A stretch of 64,000 nucleotides of DNA, taken from Epiperipatus broadwayi (Eukaryota; Onychophora; Udeonychophora; Euonychophora; Peripatidae). The stretch covers positions 8,227,291 to 8,291,290 of the forward strand of contig JAQFVV010012405.1 in assembly GCA_028023455.1 (NCBI GenBank). The letters run 5' to 3'. Below, piece after piece: positions 50,771-63,884 of this stretch (the stretch's first letter is position 1; each line of letters starts with the position of its first letter). The notes under the pieces were generated by a model. It was given only the letters and a program-made list of their open reading frames with translations. It had not been told where the DNA came from and searched no databases. Both the position numbers and the translations under genes were made by a program.

Positions 50771-52142
50771 CTAAATAAAATATCATGAAATGGTAATCTA
50801 GATATGCAGTCAGAGATTATTAGCACCTTCATCTTTGGCACCACCCATTTGCCTTGGCTGATGACTTGAAAATCTCCTGGAAGTAAAGATCATGATTTAA
50901 TTTTGTTTGACATGATCATAAATATATATTAAAAAAATTATTTCACATTTATTCATTCTGTCTTTTAAATACTCACCTGATATTTCAGTTAAGAGCTTAT
51001 AAGGCAACTGAGAAGAAAAACCATGATATTTTTGATCTTAAACTCAAGAGTTAAAAAGCGAATAAGCTCACTATACTTTCTGATGCATGTTGGTGTGCAG
51101 CCATCCATGTTTGTATACTATATGAATAATTATATATTAGTAATAGCTGCAATAACAAGAATATATAAAGTGGATATTAGAAAATTGTCCGGCTTGGTTT
51201 CTTTAAGACCTCAAAGAAAAATCAAATAACATCTTTTCAATTAATAGCAAATTCCTTTATGCAGCCACTGTATATATACATATAAATTATCTGCTTGTAA
51301 GAAATGGTTTATATATGTATGAAAGATATAAATAATTATTTTTTATTAGTAGTAGTAATAGTAGCAGTATTATTAATTATTATATTAAAACTTTTATTTA
51401 GAATTGTTGATTATATCAGTTCTGATGCTCAAACATCACATGGTCTTTTAAGCAACTAATCATTTGATTACTTTAATTATACTATTTTTTTTAATATTTT
51501 GAAATAAAAAATTAAATTATTCATTAAAGTCTATTTTAATTTTTAAAAAAATATTATGCAATATATTTTTTGTTTTATTTATTATAAAAAATCTTTGGTT
51601 TTAAATAAATATATGTTTAAATACCAAATCTTTGTCATTCAGTATATCTTTTAGTCCAAATATAATTACAAGAAGTACTTTAAATTTCCAATTACATTTT
51701 AAATTATGCACATACTTAAAAAAAAAAAAAACGTTTTTTCCCTTTGCCACTTTTTTTATGAAAAAATAAACTGTGCTATTCATTTAGCATAATTTCTGGA
51801 TTCAAAATTAAAATTTCCTAAATTGAATTCTGTCTTTTCATTCCAGTTATTGTTTATTTTAAATCCAAGATATCCATTTTCCCCAGTAAGATGGCAAATA
51901 AAAAAGAAACAAATGACAACTTTAATCACTAAATTTTTTTAAATAAATTTTTGAACTACATTGTACTGACATATATATATTGGATTATTTCTATCATTTA
52001 ATTGAATTGTTAAATGTTTTTAGAAAAATTTAATCTTTATTTACATTCTTCCAAATACATTCAACTGATAATAATGGCACAGATTTGCATGGGAATTGAT
52101 TTAATAACCTTTAGGATCATGAATACTAAATTTAAGGTGATA
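50771..52142. other. AT-rich non-coding sequence
   Basis: The stretch 51423-51480 resembles 22070-22120 (AAGCAACTAA then TTTGATTA blocks), a weak dispersed repeat. No gene supported. Confidence 0.4.
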
Positions 52143-52150
52143 CTCTAACC

Positions 52151-52659
52151 CAGAGGTCGGCAACAGTGGCTCACACGTCAAATGTTGCTCTGTGATCCTA
52201 ATACATTTTTTTTTATTTTTTCTTGTGATTTGTAAATAAATATTTTAATGACTCTAGGAGGAGAGGAAAAATGACATTACAACATTATTTCTTGAATTCG
52301 GCCTTATTATAGAATAAGTAATTATTGTATATGATGAAATTTAAATATTAGAAATAAGTGAATAAATCAAACTGTCACAATATTTTATTGTTTTCGTTTA
52401 TTTATTTTTAAGAAAACTTTTGTTTTTGTTAGGATGTATGCAGATTGTATTATGTTCTAGTACTAAAATAAATGTTCAAATATATCCACAGCCATTCAGA
52501 AATTCGTATTTTTTATGAACATTTTTCACCTCTTTCCTTGCAACTTTTTAATGGAGGAATGGGGAGATACTTTTTACCTTGTGTGACTTTTTAATCGGGG
52601 GGGGGGGGAGGAGACTTAAACAAACTATCTCTTCATGTTAAAAAGTTTGTTGACCCCTG
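52151..52659. mobile_element. hAT-type MITE
   Basis: The left end CAGAGGTCGGCAAC and right end GTTGACCCCTG form the CAGNGGTCGGCAA-type terminal inverted repeat known from hAT elements. The flanking octamers CTCTAACC (52143-52150) and CTCTGATT (52660-52667) agree at five of eight positions, and all differences are transitions, as expected for an aged 8 bp duplication. The 509 base interior has no open frame and includes a run of twelve G (52597-52608), so it is non-autonomous. Confidence 0.75.
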
Positions 52660-52667
52660 CTCTGATT

Positions 52668-54796
52668 ACAGTACTCATATACACCTATATTCCACTTAGT
52701 GCACGACTTTTATGCAAAAATTTGTCAATAGCGATCATCATCAATTTGTACCCACTATTGTGATTTACAATCAATTATTCACTATAACAATTGTAAAAAA
52801 ATGTTTAAAAAAAAATTTTTGGTGGCCATTTTGAAGATTGATGACATCATAGGAAAGTTATTAACGCTGTCATCCAAAAGCAAAATAGCGATTTTTATAC
52901 AGAAACTTTGCTTTACAGAGTTTATTACTAATACGCAATACAATATATAATATTAGCGCTGTATACATTATTTTGATTATAATCTTAAAATATGATTAAT
53001 GAATGTACAATACAGTATTTTATTTAATGTTTATTCAGCATCTTTACAAGACAATCAGTTTTCCATTAATAATATACCAAAGTAAAGATTTTCATTGTTA
53101 ATGATTACAAAGCCCCACACTTCCAAAAAGTGTTTCATTCAGTATAATAAATAATCAAAACCATATTTTAATGACCCGGTGCAGCAAAAATAACCATCAT
53201 CATATTCTAATTTAGTTATCGCAATTATTTAATTTGAAAAAACAATGATATAATGAACATAATATGATAAAAAATTATTAAATCTAAATTAAAAATAACG
53301 TAATATATTTGTTTGATTTTAAAACATTTCGTAACATTATCACACATATATAAAAGTTTAGAACTGGAAAAAAAAATTAAGCATAAAACTATTATGTAAA
53401 TGTATTTTTGGGTTTTAAAAAGAACTATGCAAAATTGTGTACAAATAAAGTGAAAAAGATTCATATATTTAATATTTATTTAAATAGTTCAACTGCACTA
53501 ATCAAAAAAAAATTTTTAAGTCATTTAAAAACATGTATACTGCGTGTAATAAAACATGACATCTCGTGGCAAAAAAAAAAATCACAGCTAGTATACATAT
53601 TTGTATAACGTATAAAGTGATCTTTATTTAAGTCTGCATAATACCTATTGTAAAAAAAGCCTTAAATATTGATTATAATATGCAAACACAGAATGCATTA
53701 GACACTTTTTTTTTCTTTGTTTAATAAATCAGAATATATATATATATATATTTGGAGTAGTTTTGACAATGTATAGTATACTAATTTTGTTACTCATACT
53801 AATGATAAATAATAAATCTTTATTAAACTTTTTAAAAGTCTAAATAATTTCATGTAAGCAATATAATATAGTAGTACAAATTTGAAAAAAATAAAACTTC
53901 AGTATGAATTTTTTATAAAGCAATGAGAAACAATCGTGTGGAAGAACACAAAAAATTGTTAATTTCTACTTTACTTTCATTTCCTCTCCCATTTTGCTGT
54001 ACTTTTGAATAACTAAAAGATGCATTTTTTTTTAGCAATTCTGTGTTCATTTTCAATTAGAATCATGGCTGCAACTGATATAATTATGAACAAAATCAAG
54101 AAAATCTCTGAGCTTGGAAACAGAAATGGACATTTTAAGTCGACTAGAAAGAGAAAAAAATTATGACACCTGTTTTCCTATAGATTTATCCACATTTACT
54201 GTTGCCACTATTTTTAAAAACAAAGATAAAATAGAACAAAGTGCTCAAATCATTGTAAGTATATCGAAACTTTTCAAAATCATGAAATCATAGCACCCAT
54301 AAAAAAATCAAAGAAGCATGTCAAACATTCATTCTAAACTTTTTCTCTAGCTCCTCAGTCATCATCTGGTGCACTCCAAAAAATCCAATCTCATCAAAGG
54401 ATTTAGAAGACAACAATGGACCTTAGAATAAGAAATTAATGATTCAGAAAATTAGATAATTATGATTGATGAATGGATCATAGAAAAAAACAACTTTAAG
54501 ATAAAGATATTTTTACAGAGATTTAAATTGCATTATCACATCACATATATATTTTATATTTTAAATGCATAGTTGCAATACACATAGCACAATATACACA
54601 ATCATATAATGTAAATTAAAGGAGTTTTTTGGTTGCTATATATACTAGACTATGTTGTTTGTTAACAGTTTATAATGTAACTTTTAGCTGGAGAAATCAG
54701 CCAAATTTTTTGTGTGTTGTACTTGAAAACTTTAAATAAAGTTTAAAATTTTCTATACATTCAAAATTTAAAGATAGATGATGAAAATAATCCAAC
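52668..54796. other. AT-rich non-coding sequence
   Basis: No gene or repeat supported; short open frames on both strands near 53225-53608 are unrecognised. Confidence 0.45.
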
Positions 54797-54809
54797 ATAT
54801 TATTACATC

Positions 54810-55090
54810 ACATGATCACCATTTCTTATGCTTGCTTATAACTGTTATTAAAACAGGCAAAACTCACTATACGTATTGCCACACACAGCAAGCTAGAGAT
54901 CCTAAAATCTATGTGCAGTGCTTTCAGATCCAAGGCTCCTCACTGATAAAGGCCACAAACCAGAAACTAGTCTGGGGATATTGAACAAGTAGGCACTAGA
55001 TAGAGATTTTATGCACAAGCCTTCTGGCATCCATTGATTACTCTAGCTTGCTGTGTGTGGCAATACGTATAGTGAGTTTTGCATGTTTTA
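54810..55090. mobile_element. Family A element with 13 bp target duplication
   Basis: Exact direct repeats ATATTATTACATC flank it at 54797-54809 and 55091-55103. Inner inverted repeats about 48 bp long run from AAACAGGCAAAACTCAC to GCAAGCTAGAG at the left and the complement at the right, nearly identical. The left end has the complement of the tRNA-like tail (ACATGATCACCA). The ribozyme core lies between the inverted repeats. Confidence 0.82.
54928..54986 (+). ncRNA. Hammerhead motif, family A, inactivated
   Basis: The first core reads CTGATAA at 54943-54949, so the catalytic G8 is A. GAAA, ACTAGT and GUC remain, and inner stem I TCCTCA/TGGGGA is intact. Outer stem I is partly lost (TTGAAC in place of TTGGAT). 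Predicted inactive. Confidence 0.7.
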
Positions 55091-55103
55091 ATATTATTAC
55101 ATC

Positions 55104-55969
55104 TAATATACCATCAACAAACCTTCAGACAAATTATAACTACTTGTTCTTTATGCAATATTCTTGCTTAACATTGAATTATGGAGGGCCAATTTCCTAT
55201 CTGGTAAAGGTGTATTTATCTAATATAATAAACCAATTTTTTTTCCGAAAAACTATATGGTTTTATAAATGTAATCATATGATAACAGTCATAAACTTAT
55301 CTGAATTTATTGTCAAACCCAACCACCATAAGTAAAAAATGGATCCATCTGGAGGTTGCCTTAGTGGCTAGGGATTATTGTGATAATTATTGTGTGACTT
55401 ATCTAAAAGGTTCATCCTGATTTCTCCAATTTTTCCTTTTAAAGACAAAGTTACTGAATCATTTCCAAACATTATCATTGATCATACTAGGTTAACTTAT
55501 GGAATTATTTGAAATTATCATATGAGAAGTTTTTTTTTAATATTTTTTTTTCTTTTGGCCAATATGGAAGTAGTTTAACATATAAATGGATATAAAATGC
55601 CATCACCACAAATCTTGAGACAATTACATTGTATTAACATGTAAATATTATTAAAACCTGGTTTCCATGCAATGGTAGAGAGACTTTGGAGCCCAAGATT
55701 TATGGATTGCAGCCAAACTGAGCTATAAATATATTTGATTAACTCTGTGTGGTTTAATTAAATAGTTGAATGGCTGACTTTAGAACTCAAAATCTATGAA
55801 TCACAATTGAATTTTTCACTACAAGTGTTCAAATTTCTTATGAATTTCCAAACAATAACCCATTTGATTTATTATTTTTATAAAAGCTGCTATGAATATT
55901 ATTTTAAGAATTTAAAACAATCATGATGATCAGATGAGATGCACTGAGACTTCTCCTTCTTTGAAGCCA
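55104..55969. other. AT-rich non-coding sequence
   Basis: A weak tRNA-like stretch, CATGCAATGGTAGAGAG, is near 55668. No gene supported. Confidence 0.4.
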
Positions 55970-57060
55970 GGTATCACTCAGCTACCATGCCTCGAGAAAC
56001 TTTGTTAGCCACTTTGCCTTCCTTTTCCATTCCCTGCCTTAAGTTTTTCCCATATTCTTCTCTATCCTGTTCCATCCCAATTCCACAACATAATCTTTGT
56101 CAACTCCATGACCTTTATATGTAAACCCACCTTATCTTTTTCCAAACCCAGCATTAAAACCGAGAACCCACTATCTGTGTGATAACTTTGTTTATATTTA
56201 TTCTCCCACAACTTCATTATTTGTATACTTTCTGCTTGCAAGCATTTACATTTAATTAACAGTTGCCTAATATTTTCTATGCCTTCCTTACACAACTTGC
56301 AGACAGAATCACTCACATTTTTCCATTTATGTGTATATATATTCCCTTGTTGCTAAAGATTCTGTTCTAGCCTTAAACAGTAGACTACTTTCCTTGCTAT
56401 TATCATAAATTAACTCAGACCCAATATTCTGTTTAATTCTATATATATTTAAAATCTTTTTACTCTCCTTACTAGTTCTTTATCTCTCCAACTCCCTATT
56501 ATTTATTAATGCATCTATTCTTCTATCCCATTTCTATTACACTCAACAATTCTCCTAACACAATCATTCAACCTTTTGTATAAGTATACTGATATAAATT
56601 CTTTATCCAAATCTTCTGCAAACTGTATCACCTTTCTCAACCATCTTGTTACCTGTCCTTTACACATAACCCATTTAAATACGTATTTTGGCTATTCTCT
56701 TTTTATCCATAAACTGCAATCTACCGAACATTTTGCTTTTTGCATCTCTCATACAAAAACTTGACCATCCCATTTCTTCTTGAATTTCCTCCTTTGCTGT
56801 TCACACATCTGCATCTAATGCATGTCTTCCTAGTTCTATTTGTATCTTTTCTAACTAATCTAACATCCCTTTACTTACCCATAATGTATCATCACCATAT
56901 GTTAACCCTGCTATTGCCACTCCCTTCCATACAATTCTAACTACATCATATTTATTATATGAAAACACTGTTAATTTAGTTATCAGTCCATTTCTTTTAT
57001 TTGCTTCATTTATCAATTTTTTTTTCACACTCATCCAAGAAATTTCTCTGATTACTTACG
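55970..57060 (-). pseudogene. LINE 3' half with C-terminal Cys/His motif
   Basis: Reading down from about 57000 on the minus strand, translation gives RNGLITKLTVFSYNKYDVV, then VWKGVAIAGLTYGDD, then LEKIQIELGRHALDAD, then EEIQEEMGWSSF. These are post-RT blocks seen in invertebrate LINEs of the CR1/Jockey group. Near 56315-56230 it continues with CKLCKEGIENIRQLLIKCKC, a zinc-knuckle-like end. Several stops and frameshifts; the 5' part is missing. It is not the same family as the RTE or the 38.6 kb element. Confidence 0.7.
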
Positions 57061-57091
57061 ACAATGCCCAAATAATTACACCTGACAAACT

Positions 57092-57252
57092 TTCCATGCA
57101 GTAGCGCCACTCAGTGCAAGCCATAATAATCAATGGATGCAAGAAGGTTTGTGCATAAAATCCCTATCTAGTGCCTACTCATTCAATATTCCTAGAGTAG
57201 TTTCTAGCTGGTGGTGTTCATCAGTGAAAAGCCTTGAATCTGAGCGCACTAG
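57092..57252. mobile_element. Family A fragment beside a LINE remnant
   Basis: Starts CATGCAGTAGCGCCACTC, the same kind of end as the 29.4 kb copy, then the family A core from ATCAATGGATGCAAGAAGG. The opposite inverted repeat and tail are missing and no target duplication is seen. Confidence 0.7.
57181..57239 (-). ncRNA. Hammerhead motif, family A, diverged with compensated stem I
   Basis: On the minus strand CTGATGA (57224-57218) and GAAA are kept. Outer stem I is ATTCAA/TTGAAT where other copies have ATCCAA/TTGGAT, so both partners changed together. Inner stem I TTTTCA/TAGGAA has one broken pair and two wobbles. Stem II and stem III (ACTACT) no longer form well. Probably inactive. Confidence 0.6.
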
Positions 57253-58404
57253 CTTAATTTTAAAAATTGCAATAAATAAATGATTTGTTTTAGCATATAT
57301 TAGAAGTGTATAATTCAACAAATATTAAAACTAATAATTACTTTTATTTTCTTTTATATTTAATTTAAAAAAAAAAAAAACTAAAACTTCAGACACAAGA
57401 GGTATAAATGGAGTGGGTTGGGTGGAAATATAAGAACTTTTATTAATCAAAGATTTTGTTCGCTAAAATAATTAATTCAGAATGTCATAAATTTAGTGAC
57501 CAATGTGTATGCACTGTACTTAAATTTCTAGGCTGTCATTTTTATTTTACAATATTTTTCATTCCACTTTAAAATTTAAAAGATAACGGTAAGCCATGTG
57601 CTTATTGCCGATAACAGAATGTTACGATCGGTTTTTTTTCCCTATAGTCAGTGCACTGATATTTTCCTAATTAATCCAGATCAATTTAGAACTTTCACTA
57701 AGTAACTAATAATAGAGTTAAATAACCATTTACTGACCATTAATTAGATAGTTGTCTATTGCCGGCTCTAATATAAAATTTAAAAATTATATTTTATGGT
57801 TTCTATGCTTTTTCCACCTTTGATTGCCGTATATCTTTCACAAAACTTTAGTTATTTTTAATCCTTTAAACTATTTCAGATATAAACGACATTTAATAAA
57901 TGTTAAAATTAGTTTGTTTGTTTATTGAAGCTTGAAATTAAAGAAAAAAGGGTGAGGCGAGAGAATTAAACAAAGTTTACCCTAAAATGTACGTTTCTGT
58001 AATTATTTACTTGTAGGATTTATTTCTGGGTTAGCAAACGTTGACAGTTTGTTTTAAAAAAAATCTAATTTTACTTTTCTCTTAGACATTCTTTGTCTTA
58101 ACATACAAGTTACTTTCCAAATTTTTTAGCAAAGAAGTATTTGTTAACTAATTAGGAAAGAAAATAAATCCCTGGATAAATAAATTTATCAAGGATTAAT
58201 TAATTTGACTTATCACCGTAAATCAGTGTTAAGATACAAATTTACAACTTATTTTTATAAAATTTAAAAACTAATTCATTTTTATCTATTCTTGAACTGT
58301 TTTTTTTTTTACTGCTATACTATTTATGTTAAACATTTATTATAAAAAAATAAAGGTATATTCGAATGGCTTTATTTCTTGAAAGTTCATAAGAAATTCG
58401 AACG
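57253..58404. other. AT-rich non-coding sequence
   Basis: Nothing supported; a few CpGs near 57600-57650 and 57950. Confidence 0.45.
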
Positions 58405-58475
58405 CCGGAAGTGCCAGTGGCGAATCAATCCTAGGACGACACATTCCAGAATTTGACACTCTACCATTACGTTAA
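58405..58475 (-). repeat. tRNA-like sequence
   Basis: On the minus strand TAATGGTAGAGTG is box-A-like and GATTGATTCG box-B-like, about 30 bases apart. Arms do not pair cleanly. Confidence 0.4.
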
Positions 58476-58842
58476 ACGGCACAGGGCATATATTACACAT
58501 TATTTATATCCTCAACTGATTTATATTAGCTTATAAATATTGTAAGAAGGATTGATATGTCCATCACCTGGGTTCAATCTCAGCAGAATAAAACTTGACA
58601 TTTCTTGCAGTTCCCGTAAGGTTTAAAACTTTTTTTTCAATTAGTAAATCATGGCCAAGCCAATTTCATTCAATAAAAAATAATCTTTTAGCACCTGAGG
58701 AATGTCATTGTCATTATTTCCTTATAAGGAATGTTGGAGAGGCTCTGCCCTATAGTGAACTATTTAAAGAGCAATATAATAATGTTAGTTTAACTATGCT
58801 GCATATAGACATTTTTTATGAACTTTTAAGTAGTAATGCATA
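58476..58842. other. AT-rich non-coding sequence
   Basis: An 82-codon open frame at 58595-58843 is unrecognised and within chance length; it runs into the MITE. Confidence 0.4.
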
Positions 58843-59113
58843 ATATTTCTGCAGTGTAATTCTCATTATACCACTCTCATGCAAGATAGGAACTGATTTC
58901 TATCCACTTTTAATATCTTGAAGGATTGTAATCATAAACATATGACCAAAGACCTGTGAAAAAAATGTATGATTTCCAAGATGCATTATTTTGTGCTAGA
59001 TCACAATCCTTTACATATATCTTTAGCATTGTTATCAAGGTGTTAAAAGTGTATACAAACCAGTCCCTATCTTGCATGAGAATGTTGTAGTGAAAATTAC
59101 ACTACAGAAATAT
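58843..59113. mobile_element. Foldback MITE with TA target duplication
   Basis: Left end ATATTTCTGCAGTGTAATT pairs with right end AATTACACTACAGAAATAT, and TA flanks each side (58841-58842 and 59114-59115). Inverted similarity continues inward, for example CATGCAAGATAGG against CCTATCTTGCATG and CCACTTTTAAT against a GTTAAAAGTG block. About 110 bases of each arm can fold. No open frame. TA duplication points to a Tc1/mariner-like transposase in trans. Confidence 0.75.
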
Positions 59114-59115
59114 TA

Positions 59116-61169
59116 TTCATTAAGTGAATAATTTCTAGTCTAATGAATGACTAATAAAAAAATTTAAGTAGTAATGTTTGATGAAAAAAATTAGTCAAAC
59201 TCAGCTAGAAAAAAATTTCTATCATTACTGACATTAGCAACAGCATAGAAACTGGTTGAGAGTCCATCTATCTAAGTGAGCCAATTTCTGTTTAATTTCA
59301 ATCACAATGATCGATTTGACATTAAAGTTTAAATATAAATTTGGCAATAATTTAACTATAAAGCATCCCTGGTAGAATTTATAAGGCATCTCAACTTGCT
59401 TTCAGACTGTTGATAATATCATCTATTGGCAGAAACACATATAGAGTGAAAGCCTAATTGATTGTTTTAGCAAACATTACAACCTGAAAGTTCATAAAAA
59501 GTTCTATGGATAGTATGAATATAATTAACCTTATTTTAAATTTTTACAATCTCTGAGGGGGGGGGGGGCTAATTAGCTATTTATCTATTCAAATGTTTTT
59601 GAAAGCAAGATTATTTTTAAATGAATTTGATTTAAAGTTTTGCCTTGTCTTCTAACATTAAGTGAATATAAAGATCTTAATTAAATAACTACTAAAATTA
59701 TGTTTAAACTTTAATATCAAATAGGATATTGTAATGAAGTTAAACAGAAATTGTGTTGCTGTAAAAAATGGTGTCACACAGTAGCTTTGATAAAAACATA
59801 TGACCAGCTGAGATTGGTTGATTTTTTTTCATCAAATATTGCTATTTAAAGTTTGTAAAAAAAATTCAATAAATTGTGTAAGATTAAATTAACATTATTT
59901 AACTCTCCAAAAGTTGAGGTTAATCTGTGAGATATGAGCAATTTTTGATTTAATTCTGTTTTAATTCTTACAAGTTCACATAAGAATGATTTCCGCAGCC
60001 GTATCCATATATCTACAATGAAATGCAGTCTAAATGGTACAATGAGATACCTGTAGTATTGCTAAAATAAATGCCTAGTTAATATCTACTGTTGTTGGGG
60101 TGGCATCACTATTATTGATTTCTGTAATGCCTGTTGAAAATTATCAAACAAGAAATAACTACTGACCAGAGTGGAAAATACATATTAAACATCTGTGTGA
60201 GATTTTCCATAATTAAGTAAACTGAAAAGCACCTAAAATCTGATAGAAGAAACAAACTCAAATTATATCAGCAATAACAATCTCTCTAACATATAATTGA
60301 AATATTAAATGACCTAAATGCTGGAAGGAAAAGACTGTAAATGTTGAGCTCAACACAATTTGGCAAGATTGTTTTAATTAAATAATATTTGAATAATTAT
60401 TAACTTTGCTAATAATCAGGGGAAATGGTTTAATTTTGTGAAGTAACTTTTTTTAAAATTTTATTCTAACAATTAAATTGTGTTTTTAATAGTATTAATC
60501 TAATTCCATTTATAAAAAACAAAAAGACTTGTTTTTATGTATTATAAACTTAAACATTCTCATATTAACTTTGCAGCTAGGAAATCAATCACATTGAGGG
60601 GGACTAAAAAATTCTAAGTAAAATCAATTATTATTGGTAAAAAGCCTCATTTCTCATTAATTTCTCATCAGTCAAACAAGTAATTAGTCTATGTTTAAGA
60701 TTTTGAAAACATTATAATATAGCTGCTCTGATTGAGCCTAATCAAAGCTCATGTCTATTAGATTAATATTATATGGGGTAAGTGATGATGATGATAATCA
60801 GATACAACTGGGGTTTTCCTTGAAATCAGTGCTTGATGTATGTTTCAGTCTGATCATTATCAATAGTTATGATCAAATTGGGTTAAATTTTATGGATATA
60901 CACACCCTTCCTTATACACACTTTTCTCATGGGCATTGAATGGATAAATAATCATTCTCTAAAGTCTTGAATATAGAATATAATCACTATCAAGCATTAT
61001 TCCATTACAATATACATAAGCATTTTGATTATAATATAATTTATAAAAATAGAACATATTAGAGATGTCTGCCTATCCCTTGTATATGTATTTAATGGAT
61101 TATGTCCTGTACATGAGGGGTCAGATTGACCTTTAGGTCAACATGGGTGTGACAACAATCTCGGCCTAA
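59116..61169. other. AT-rich non-coding sequence with a G12 run
   Basis: G12 at 59557-59568. A small palindrome TTGACCTTTAGGTCAA lies near 61127. No gene supported. Confidence 0.45.
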
Positions 61170-61475
61170 GGGTGGCCTTTGAGCGTTCCATCATCAGATT
61201 TTCAATTGGATGGACAGTTGAAGAGTTGGAATGTGGAGTACATTGAAGCATGTCCATTAAAGTAGGAGGATTTGCTATCTTAATATATATCTGAGCACTT
61301 GTAGCACATATGTGTAGAGATGGTTATCTGGACCAACTGATGATTGCTGGATTAGCATGAAATACGTATATTGGTGATTATTTATCTTTTCGACATATGT
61401 GTGTTCAGGTGTATCAGTGTTATGAGATAGTGTGGAGAGTGGTGGGTCATGTGAAAGTCTGTGCTCCTACCCTGT
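61170..61475 (+). mobile_element. Family B single-arm element, longest copy
   Basis: Runs from GGCCTTTGAGCGTTCCATC through ATTTTCAATTGGATGGACAG and the TCTGAGCACTTGTAG block into the hammerhead. It then continues into GTTATGAGATAGTGTGG and GTCTGTGCTCCTACC. It equals one full arm of the 15.3 kb palindrome, so it defines the family B unit at about 300 bases. Target duplications not evident. Confidence 0.75.
61324..61382 (+). ncRNA. Type I hammerhead ribozyme motif, family B
   Basis: CTGATGA is at 61337-61343. Stem II is TGCT/AGCA with loop GGATT and a U-U at its base. GAAA is at 61359-61362. Stem III is AT/AT around ACGT. The AUA ends at 61370, where cleavage is predicted. Stem I is ACCAA/TTGGT; beyond the TGG bulge TTATC/GATTA has one mismatch. 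Confidence 0.66.
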
Positions 61476-63884
61476 CTATTAAAAATAGAATTGTGTAAAA
61501 AATAAGAAATAAAATTGCATCATTAAAATGGTTATGAAAATAGAATTACACTAAAATTCTTTCTAAAAATATTTATGACATCTATGAAATGTTCATTTAA
61601 AAAATGTAGAATAATAAAATTTTAGACTTTTTGGCAGTAGATTTAATATTAATGGCATTCTCTATTACCTTACTAATCTTTTTTTATAAAAATGGAACTT
61701 ATTATGCATTTTCCAAATATCTCAGATATGCTAGGCATGCTAAGTCAGGAGACAGCAAATTATGATACAGCTAAAAGAGCTTTGTAAATGTATTTTGTAA
61801 ACAAACATTAAAATTTAATTTTTATTAATGCTGAAAATTATTTCAAATTGTTCCTTTTCTCTATGCTTTTACAATAAAAAAAGAAATCATTCAAAACTAA
61901 TTTGAATCTACAAAATTTTGCAGAAATCACAGTTGATCTGAAAGATAGAAACTCTTATTTTTACATATTGTTACATGTATTGAATGCATAGAATCAAGAT
62001 CATGACAACATTAGCTATGAATCTACATATGATTAATGTTAAGCCACAACCTTTAAGCTATCAGTTTAACTATAACCAAGGGTATGTGATATTCAATAAT
62101 AAATTGTATCTGAGAGATACCTCACACTCCAAGTCATTCTTGGTAGAATTGTGAAAAGTATATTTATGCTTTGGGCATATCAATATTGTTATGCTGGTCA
62201 TTAAAAATGTTTTGCAAAGCCAACTGTCAAATATTGATTAATTAAATGTTAAAAACATTCTTCCGTTATATTTTTAAAAAATATCCATGTTTCTGTTGCT
62301 TGAAAAGAAAATTTTTATTTTTTATATTTTCATATTTCTTTGTTTAATAATTTCTAGATTATAAAATGAGAATAAACAAAAGAATCATGTATTTTATTTT
62401 ATAGATATAATAGATGCAAATTTATAGCGTTTTTATGTTGTTGTTTTTTTTTAGTTTTTACGTTTCATTACATATTAGTAATGAATGTATCTCTCAAATA
62501 TATATTGCAATTTTTTAAAAGTCTTTTGAATCAGAATATTAATGAAGATATTCTGCAATATAAACGGAAAGTTTATTAAAAAGAAACTTATATATATTAC
62601 ACTTCTGGAATTAGCAATTAATGGGAAAAGTTTATGATTGGATGTGCAAAAAAAAAATTTCCATGATTTTAGACATTTTTTTTTTTTTTGTTAAAATATA
62701 AATGGAATTTTAATTAAATGCCGTACTAATTAAAAATAGTCATAATATTTTTAAAGCATTGTAAACAAAATTTCACGTTTCAGTGGATTGAAAGATTACA
62801 ATTATCAATTTATGAAAAATGTATACTAATTGATCTTCATATTTTTTACTAACTTCCTAGAATTTCATATACATTCATAAACTGAGACTCTCAACAATCT
62901 CCAAAATTGGTTGCTACTGGAAAGATTTTTCCATATTTTATATGTAAAAGTTAAAAGCAAAAAACCAATATTCAGCTTCAATACATTACTAATTTCAATA
63001 TATACAGTTGAAGGTCAGATAAAAAAGGAATTCTCCTTTTTTCAGACTGAATGAAAGGGCATTGATACATGAAAAGTAAAATTATTTGCAAGTTTATTAA
63101 AATGTCTCACTATGAGGCTGCTTGCAAAAATAATTTTGAGTAACATATTTGAAATGAGAATGTACTTTGATATAATTAGCTTCAATACATAAATGTTTTC
63201 CTACTTTATTGTAAGATATAATGTTGGCTCTAAAAATTAGATGTTACTTCTGAAAGTCTGGTCTGCATTCTCTATGCTCTTTTCTCATTCTTTTATTCCC
63301 CTCCCCCATCTACACTCACCTGTTTAACTACCTTAACTTCTGGTTATTATGAATTTTTTATGCAATCAGTTAGCCTAGTTTACTAATTATGACAATGGGA
63401 TTATATTTTTGAGCAATCACATTACAAACTCAACTCTTCTAATTCCAGTTTTAGGTATGTACACTTAAATATGTATGACTATGTAAAACATGCAAAGATT
63501 CTACTTCTGAGAAAACATGATGGGGATAGGTTTAGCAGATTAGAACTTATTGTGTTCTTTTTTGAGATAGTATACCAATGAGTTATTTTAAAATTAGATT
63601 TGAGACAAAATGTCTTTCAGAAAATCACTATATTGGGTAATATTACTTTGGTATGTTTTTGCTACTAAATTGTGGGGGGGGGGGTGCTCTAAAAATAATT
63701 AATTTCACAAAGTTGACTAGATTATGATGCATAGAAATGGTTATAATATCATTTGTAGATTGGTAGAAAAGTAGAATATAATTTATTTAGCACACGAATT
63801 TTTTATACTGCTTAACGAGAACACAAAATATCATTAAAAAACATGTAGAAATTTCAACCTAAAGATAGATTTATTAGTTACATT
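61476..63884. other. AT-rich non-coding sequence with a G11 run
   Basis: G11 at 63674-63684. No supported gene, repeat or structured RNA. Confidence 0.45.

Noticed and set aside
60650-60680. Minus-strand CTGATGAGAAA near 60668, considered as a hammerhead core
   Set aside because: There is no stem II between the two motifs.
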